Shown here: positions 22,280 to 26,053 of the stretch, piece by piece | Position numbering within the stretch: the stretch's first letter is position 1 | Layout of the letters: each line of letters begins with the position of its first letter | Assembly: GCF_019424165.1 (NCBI RefSeq) | Contig: NZ_JAHZAA010000011.1 | Coordinates: 1-26,053, forward strand | DNA: 26,053 bases | Reading direction: 5' to 3' | Source: Desulfovibrio sp. | GTDB lineage: Bacteria; Desulfobacterota; Desulfovibrionia; Desulfovibrionales; Desulfovibrionaceae | The notes under the pieces: generated by a model | Database searches by the model: none | What the model was told of the DNA's origin: nothing | What the model saw: the letters and a program-made list of their open reading frames with translations, nothing else | Translations under genes and position numbers: made by a program

Positions 22280-23542
22280 ATGAGTTTTGGCAGACAAGTT
22301 TATGAGTTTCTGCTGAGCGGCTCAAGGGCTTACGCCAAATGGGACCTGGAAGTCTCCACTTCCATCCTCAAAAACCGCAAAAAACTGCTTCTCTTGCTGG
22401 CGCTGGCAGTTCCCATTCTTGCGGGTTGCCTGGCAGAAGCCTATGAGTACCATGAAATGCTGGGCGGCAAATCCGCCTATGCGCCTGCCTTTTACACCAC
22501 AAACATCTTTCTGGCATCCATAGCAGTGGGCCTGGCCGCCGGCCTCATCACCGGGTGTATCGGCGCTGGCGGCGGCTTCATCATCACCCCTGCGCTCATG
22601 GCCGTGGGCGTCAAAGGCATTTTGGCGGTGGGTACAGACCTGTTCCACATTTTCGCCAAGGCCATCATGGGTACAACCGTCCACAAAAAACTGGGCAACG
22701 TATCAGGTAAACTGGCCGTTGCTTTTTTGTGCGGGTCGGTTGTGGGAACCTTCATCGGCGGGGCCATCAACAAGGGCCTGTATAACGCCGACCCCCTGCT
22801 TTCCGAGCTGTTCATCAGCAGCATCTACGCGGTTCTGCTGGGCTTTCTCGGTTTTTATGCCCTGTTTGATTTTCTGAAAAGTTCGCGCGGCGGCGCAGCC
22901 GCCAACCAGGATGCCCACGGCGGCAGCTCCGGCATGACCGGCATTTCCGTCAAGCTTCAGGGCCTGCGCGTACCTCCCATGATTTCTTTTGACGAAGACC
23001 TCGTACCCGGCGGCCGCCGCATTTCCGGCTGGATTGTGGCCGCGGGCGGCGTTTTTGTGGGCCTGCTGGCCGCCATCATGGGCGTGGGCGGCGGTTTCGT
23101 CACCTTCCCCATGTTCGTGTACATCTTCGGCGTGTCTTCAATGACCACTGTGGGAACAGACATCCTGCAGATCATATTCACCGCCGGTTTCGCGGCCATC
23201 GGCCAGTATGCCATTTACGGCTACGTCTTCTACACCCTGGCCATCGGCATGCTGCTCGGCTCGCTGCTGGGCATCCAGGTCGGCGCTCTGACCACCAAGG
23301 TGGTCAAGGGCATCCACATCCGCGGCTTTTACGCCATCTCCATCATCGCGGGCTTTATCAACCGCGCGGCCACCCTGCCCAAAAAGCTGGTGGAAATGGA
23401 AGTGCTCAACTGGTCGCCCAAGATTGTGGGTATTATTGAAAATGTGGGCAACGTCGTTTTCTGGGTCGTTGTGGCATTCTTCGGCATCTGGGTCTTCAGC
23501 AAGTTCTTCGCCAACATCGGTAAGCTCAGAGGGGAGGCCTGA
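22280..23542 (+). CDS. TSUP (TauE/SafE) family sulfur-anion transporter
   Basis: TSUP proteins move sulfite, sulfoacetate, thiosulfate or related anions across the inner membrane. From the ATG at 22280, with GGAGGAG close upstream, the protein has 420 residues, longer than typical 250-residue members. A 35-residue cytoplasmic start and an extra helix (36-52) come first. Two homologous repeats follow: GLAAGLITGCIGAGGGFIITP...AVGTD (84-120) and GLLAAIMGVGGGFVTFP...TVGTD (261-294). They carry the family's GGGF and GTD motifs and are separated by a hydrophilic linker (about 200-247). In a sulfate reducer, uptake of sulfate or export of sulfite are both reasonable. It is followed by a membrane partner gene after 2 nt. 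Confidence 0.88.
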   Translation: MSFGRQVYEFLLSGSRAYAKWDLEVSTSILKNRKKLLLLLALAVPILAGCLAEAYEYHEMLGGKSAYAPAFYTTNIFLASIAVGLAAGLITGCIGAGGGFIITPALMAVGVKGILAVGTDLFHIFAKAIMGTTVHKKLGNVSGKLAVAFLCGSVVGTFIGGAINKGLYNADPLLSELFISSIYAVLLGFLGFYALFDFLKSSRGGAAANQDAHGGSSGMTGISVKLQGLRVPPMISFDEDLVPGGRRISGWIVAAGGVFVGLLAAIMGVGGGFVTFPMFVYIFGVSSMTTVGTDILQIIFTAGFAAIGQYAIYGYVFYTLAIGMLLGSLLGIQVGALTTKVVKGIHIRGFYAISIIAGFINRAATLPKKLVEMEVLNWSPKIVGIIENVGNVVFWVVVAFFGIWVFSKFFANIGKLRGEA

Positions 23543-23544
23543 TT

Positions 23545-24276
23545 ATGTTAGTACATGCTAAAGCGCCCTTTATTCGAGGCTGCCTGCTGCTGATTTCGTT
23601 CCTGATCCTTTTCGTGATCATGCTCATGCCCATCATGAAGGATGAGCTTGGCAACCATGTCACCGGCCTGCAGTATGCGGACAACGTGTTCAACGAACTG
23701 TCCAAGGGTTCGTCCTACTTCATTCCCGGCGTGCGTGAAAACCTCAAGAGCGTCGAAGGCAAGGACGTTCAGATCACCGTAAAGCTCAAAAAAGCCGAGC
23801 TTGCTCCGCTGGCTGCAATGGTGCTTGAAAAGTCCGGCGCGACCAACGTAAGCGCCGAGGACGGCAAGGTCAGCTTTTCCGGCAACCTTGGCCTTATCCT
23901 GGCCTCGGCCACTGACGACTCCGACAACCTTTATAATAACGACGCCGCAGTCGTGACGCAGAAATATGATGGCGAGCCTGCCCTCAAGGTAGCCTCGGCA
24001 TGGTGGTATGTGCTTTCACCCACCATCAAGGAACTGCAGAAGCAGCACAAGATTACCGAATCTCAGGTGGTCGACCATGTGCTGCGCCGCGCCATCGAGC
24101 CGGGTAATAACTTCTACAGCGTACCGGCTGCCAAGGTTTCCGAGCACCTCGTGCTTATGAGCGCCATGCTCATTTTCTATGTGCTTTACACACTGTGGTA
24201 CGGCTTCGCCATCTTTGAACTTTTTGAAGGTCTGGGCCTTGCCATGACCAAGTCCAAGGTCAAGCAGGAAAGCTAG
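23545..24276 (+). CDS. Two-helix membrane protein linked to TSUP transporter
   Basis: I do not recognise a named family. The 243-residue protein has a hydrophobic helix near residues 10-32 and another at about 200-228. A hydrophilic region of some 165 residues lies between them and is probably periplasmic. That region has two alternating strand/helix patterns (KDVQITVKLKKAELAPLAAMVLEKSG and VVTQKYDGEPALKVASAWWYVLSPTIKEL). Its ATG is 2 nt past the TSUP stop with GGGGAGG 7 nt upstream, so the two are co-translated and likely act together, for example as substrate-binding or regulatory subunit. A strong palindromic terminator follows at 24346-24373. Confidence 0.75.
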   Translation: MLVHAKAPFIRGCLLLISFLILFVIMLMPIMKDELGNHVTGLQYADNVFNELSKGSSYFIPGVRENLKSVEGKDVQITVKLKKAELAPLAAMVLEKSGATNVSAEDGKVSFSGNLGLILASATDDSDNLYNNDAAVVTQKYDGEPALKVASAWWYVLSPTIKELQKQHKITESQVVDHVLRRAIEPGNNFYSVPAAKVSEHLVLMSAMLIFYVLYTLWYGFAIFELFEGLGLAMTKSKVKQES

Positions 24277-24345
24277 CCGCAACAAGCTCCATTCCGGCGG
24301 CACTTCAAAAAGACCTTGCCGGAACAGATAAGCAAGCCTTTGACC

Positions 24346-24373
24346 AGAGGCCCCCTGTATACAGGGGGCCTCT
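24346..24373 (+). terminator. Palindromic terminator after TSUP operon
   Basis: A perfect 28-bp palindrome (AGAGGCCCCCTGTA and its complement) starts 70 nt past the stop codon. The downstream bases are CTTGTAATTAT, a weak U-rich tail. It most likely ends the TSUP transcript. Confidence 0.75.
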
Positions 24374-24875
24374 CTTGTAATTATGGCCGAAAAGCCTTTA
24401 CGCCAAACAAGTTTTCTGATATTATCGCGCCCAAGAAGTATGCTGTACTATAAATAATATTTTTACCTACACCACTATCCGACGCCCGCCATACGCGTCC
24501 ATCACAGCACAGCGACACAGCTTTAACCATTGTCAACGGGCGCACAAATAAAGACAAATACCGCTGCGGCCTGCGTTGCCGCCACCGGGCGGGCGCGTTA
24601 AAAACCCTGGAACACAATCCGCTCGACATAAAAACGTCCTGGCCTGCGCACAACTGCCATGCTTTGCTGCGCATAAAAAACACATCACTTACTATAGCAA
24701 GGCGCACCTTTTACCTGCACATCCTGTGCGCGATTTCCGCACGGGCAACATGTAGGAATCCAGATACTTCCGGCATGACTGACCGCACGGCACAGGGCGG
24801 AAAAGATCCGCTCCCTTGCACCCCGGCCAGCACCAGAAGCGCAGCTTGATGCCGCAACAGTAATGCTTGCAATTA

Positions 24876-24904
24876 TTGACGGAATTGTAAGCCTGACGTA
24901 ATAT
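24876..24904 (+). promoter_or_regulatory. Sigma-70-type promoter for the PilZ-like gene
   Basis: TTGACG (24876-24881, five of six consensus) is 17 nt ahead of TAATAT (24899-24904, four of six). Transcription would start near 24911 and give a leader of about 147 nt before the ATG at 25058. Confidence 0.55.
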
Positions 24905-24954
24905 ATTTTTGGGTATTCATTAAAACTCTACTGTAGTTCTATAGTTTCTCCATT

Positions 24955-25030
24955 CGCGTATGCGTTCATGAACAGGAGCCGGTGTATCGGCTCCAACGAC
25001 ATATCCGCCCTTGCAGACGATTTTGTCTGC
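24955..25030 (+). promoter_or_regulatory. Structured 5' leader of the PilZ-like gene
   Basis: Consecutive stems can be drawn in the predicted transcript: CGC-GTAT-GCG (24955-24964), the palindrome GTTCATGAAC (24964-24973), GGAGCCG/CGGCTCC with loop GTGTAT (24975-24994), and GCAGAC/GTCTGC with loop GATTTT (25013-25030). The frame is open back to an ATG at 24968, but no ribosome binding site precedes that ATG and the stems favour a non-coding leader. I do not see the conserved GEMM (c-di-GMP riboswitch) bases. Confidence 0.4.
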
Positions 25031-25057
25031 CTGGACAAACGCGGAACGGAGTGCCCC

Positions 25058-25963
25058 ATGACGGCTCCTACCTCTTACTGCCTTTGGAACTCCAATACCT
25101 CGGAAGCATTCACCCGCGCCATGCGCCAACGGGTAACCGTGCGCATCAAGTGCTGTCTGCCGCGTGAGGGCAAACCTACAGACATTGTCATGCACGGCAG
25201 ACTGCGCAATGTTGAAGGCCGCGAAGTGCTTTTTGTGCCGCGCCACACAGACGTCCAGCAGGGCAAAAGCAAGGCTGAAGAAAACACCTGCGAATTTTTT
25301 TTCAGCCTGGAGCAGCGGGAGGAATCCGGCATCAGCCGCATGGGCTACCAGGGACCGGGCATAGTGCTGGAAGAAATCAGGGATGAAAAAGGCGACCTGC
25401 GCAGCCTGCGGTTGCGCCTTGCCCGTAGTTGCGCAGTGCGGCAGATGCGCCGCCATAAAAGGGTTCCGTGGAGTGATGAGCGCAGCCGTCTGGCCGGCAT
25501 CACGCCGCTGGAAGAGCTTCCCACCACACGGGCAGAACTGAAAGAACTGTTGGCCCAGTACTATGCCTCCAGCCCCCCCAACCCGCTTTCTCTGGTTAAT
25601 CTTTCCGCCGGGGGAGCTTGCGCCTGCCTGCCGGATGATTTTTCTGCCATGACTCTGGCTTCCACATATCTTTTCTTTATTGTCCCCAACAAGGCTACAG
25701 ACTCGGATCCTCCATACATCTTCCTTTCCAAAAAAATGGGGACCTGCAAAAGCCTGTGTGATCAGGGAACCGCATTGCGGCTGCTGTTCACCGAGGAGCT
25801 GGACTGGTTTGCCCAGAGCCCGCAACTGAAATGGGACGATATTCTCGCTTCCGGTTCCGAACGCCTCCAAGCCTGTCTGGAACGGTATGATGACGCCGAG
25901 GATGAAGAAGACGAAGTCCCGGCTGAAGTCGCAAGCGTAAACAAATCCCGCCTGACGGCCTGA
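25058..25963 (+). CDS. PilZ-like domain protein, candidate c-di-GMP effector
   Basis: The 301-residue protein is soluble and has two parts. Residues 1-125 (QRVTVRIKCCLPREGKP, HGRLRNVEGREVLFVP) look like the beta-rich N-terminal domain found before PilZ in YcgR-like proteins. From 128 on there is a PilZ-like signature: RRHKR (131-135, RxxxR type) and LVNLSAGGACACLP (179-192, matching the D/NxSxxG motif). Together these bind cyclic di-GMP in known PilZ proteins. The spacing between the motifs, about 45 residues, is longer than usual. An acidic C-terminus (EDEEDE) ends the protein. The ATG at 25058 has GGAG 6 nt upstream and is preferred over the ATG at 24968. A role in motility or surface behaviour is inferred. 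Confidence 0.7.
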   Translation: MTAPTSYCLWNSNTSEAFTRAMRQRVTVRIKCCLPREGKPTDIVMHGRLRNVEGREVLFVPRHTDVQQGKSKAEENTCEFFFSLEQREESGISRMGYQGPGIVLEEIRDEKGDLRSLRLRLARSCAVRQMRRHKRVPWSDERSRLAGITPLEELPTTRAELKELLAQYYASSPPNPLSLVNLSAGGACACLPDDFSAMTLASTYLFFIVPNKATDSDPPYIFLSKKMGTCKSLCDQGTALRLLFTEELDWFAQSPQLKWDDILASGSERLQACLERYDDAEDEEDEVPAEVASVNKSRLTA

Positions 25964-26053
25964 ACCCGGCCTCTTGGGCCGCAGCAGCCTGCACGCGTTT
26001 TTTACAGCGCGCACAGCCTGTGCCACAAGCTGCCACGGCGGCTGGTTTCGCAA
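25964..26053. other. Right-end non-coding sequence
   Basis: The 90 bases after the PilZ-like stop hold no supported gene or clear terminator. A short GGCC...GGCC pairing near 25968-25980 and a T-run near 25999 are too weak to call. Confidence 0.3.

Larger units (their letters stand above)
24277..25057. other. Long spacer between TSUP operon and PilZ-like gene
   Basis: It holds the terminator at 24346-24373, the promoter at 24876-24904 and a structured leader to 25057. The 24374-24870 part has no supported gene. A minus-strand frame (24381-24707, GTG start) has unusual codon use and no good ribosome binding site, so I do not call it. Composition there is more AT-rich than the coding regions. 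Confidence 0.4.

Noticed and set aside
24381..24707. 108-codon minus-strand frame in the long spacer
   Set aside because: GTG start with a weak site, unusual codon use and no similarity I recognise.
24955..25030. GEMM c-di-GMP riboswitch ahead of the PilZ-like gene
   Set aside because: Stems are present but the conserved GEMM loop bases are not.
24920..26053. Minus-strand frame running off the right end
   Set aside because: Antisense to the PilZ-like gene, which has a promoter and ribosome binding site; no start is visible and no family is recognised.

Overview
The window looks like chromosomal DNA from a flagellated, anaerobic, high-GC deltaproteobacterium of the Desulfovibrio type. This is inferred from the style of the proteins (long-form HisG, c-haem-rich electron transport, a TauE/SafE-type exporter paired with a small membrane protein, a YbjN secreted protein) and not from any marker RNA gene. 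I see no tRNA, rRNA, insertion sequence, phage gene or CRISPR array. About 23 protein genes are well supported.

Layout: (1) 298-2916: a LysM lytic transglycosylase lipoprotein (minus) divergent from a SpoU/TrmH rRNA methyltransferase (plus). (2) 3323-6563, minus: flagellar genes in the order fliL, fliN, fliO, fliP, fliQ, behind a good sigma-54 promoter match just downstream of yggS. (3) 6710-8350, minus: era then yggS, coupled. (4) 8691-9188, plus: a VUT/YhhQ-like transporter. (5) 9520-13393, minus: a three-gene respiratory operon with 2-nt gaps, encoding a TsdA-like dihaem cytochrome c, a cytochrome bd-like subunit with one c-haem, and a second bd-like membrane subunit with two c-haems. (6) 13772-14596, minus: a PHP-family phosphatase. 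(7) 14863-15354, plus: a secreted YbjN protein with a near-consensus sigma-70 promoter. (8) 15597-18912, minus: DEAD-box helicase, an unrecognised 171-residue protein, then ribF. (9) 19273-20591, plus: hisI-hisG. (10) 21122-21898, plus: a YkgJ-type cysteine-cluster protein. (11) 22280-24276, plus: a TSUP (TauE/SafE) transporter and a two-helix membrane partner. (12) 25058-25963, plus: a PilZ-like protein behind a promoter and a structured leader.

The strongest candidate for a little-described system is the 9520-13393 operon. Its CydA-like protein keeps the membrane glutamates but has no GRQPW quinol motif. Its partner keeps a helix histidine the first one seems to have lost. Five CxxCH motifs are spread across the three proteins. 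I infer an oxidase of the bd superfamily fed by cytochrome c rather than quinol, possibly linked to thiosulfate or tetrathionate chemistry through the TsdA-like subunit.

The intergenic regions carry notable structure: a perfect 20+1+20 bp palindrome at 3093-3133, a three-hairpin element ahead of fliN, short tandem repeats between two hairpins at 9225-9506, and structured leaders ahead of the VUT, TSUP and PilZ genes.
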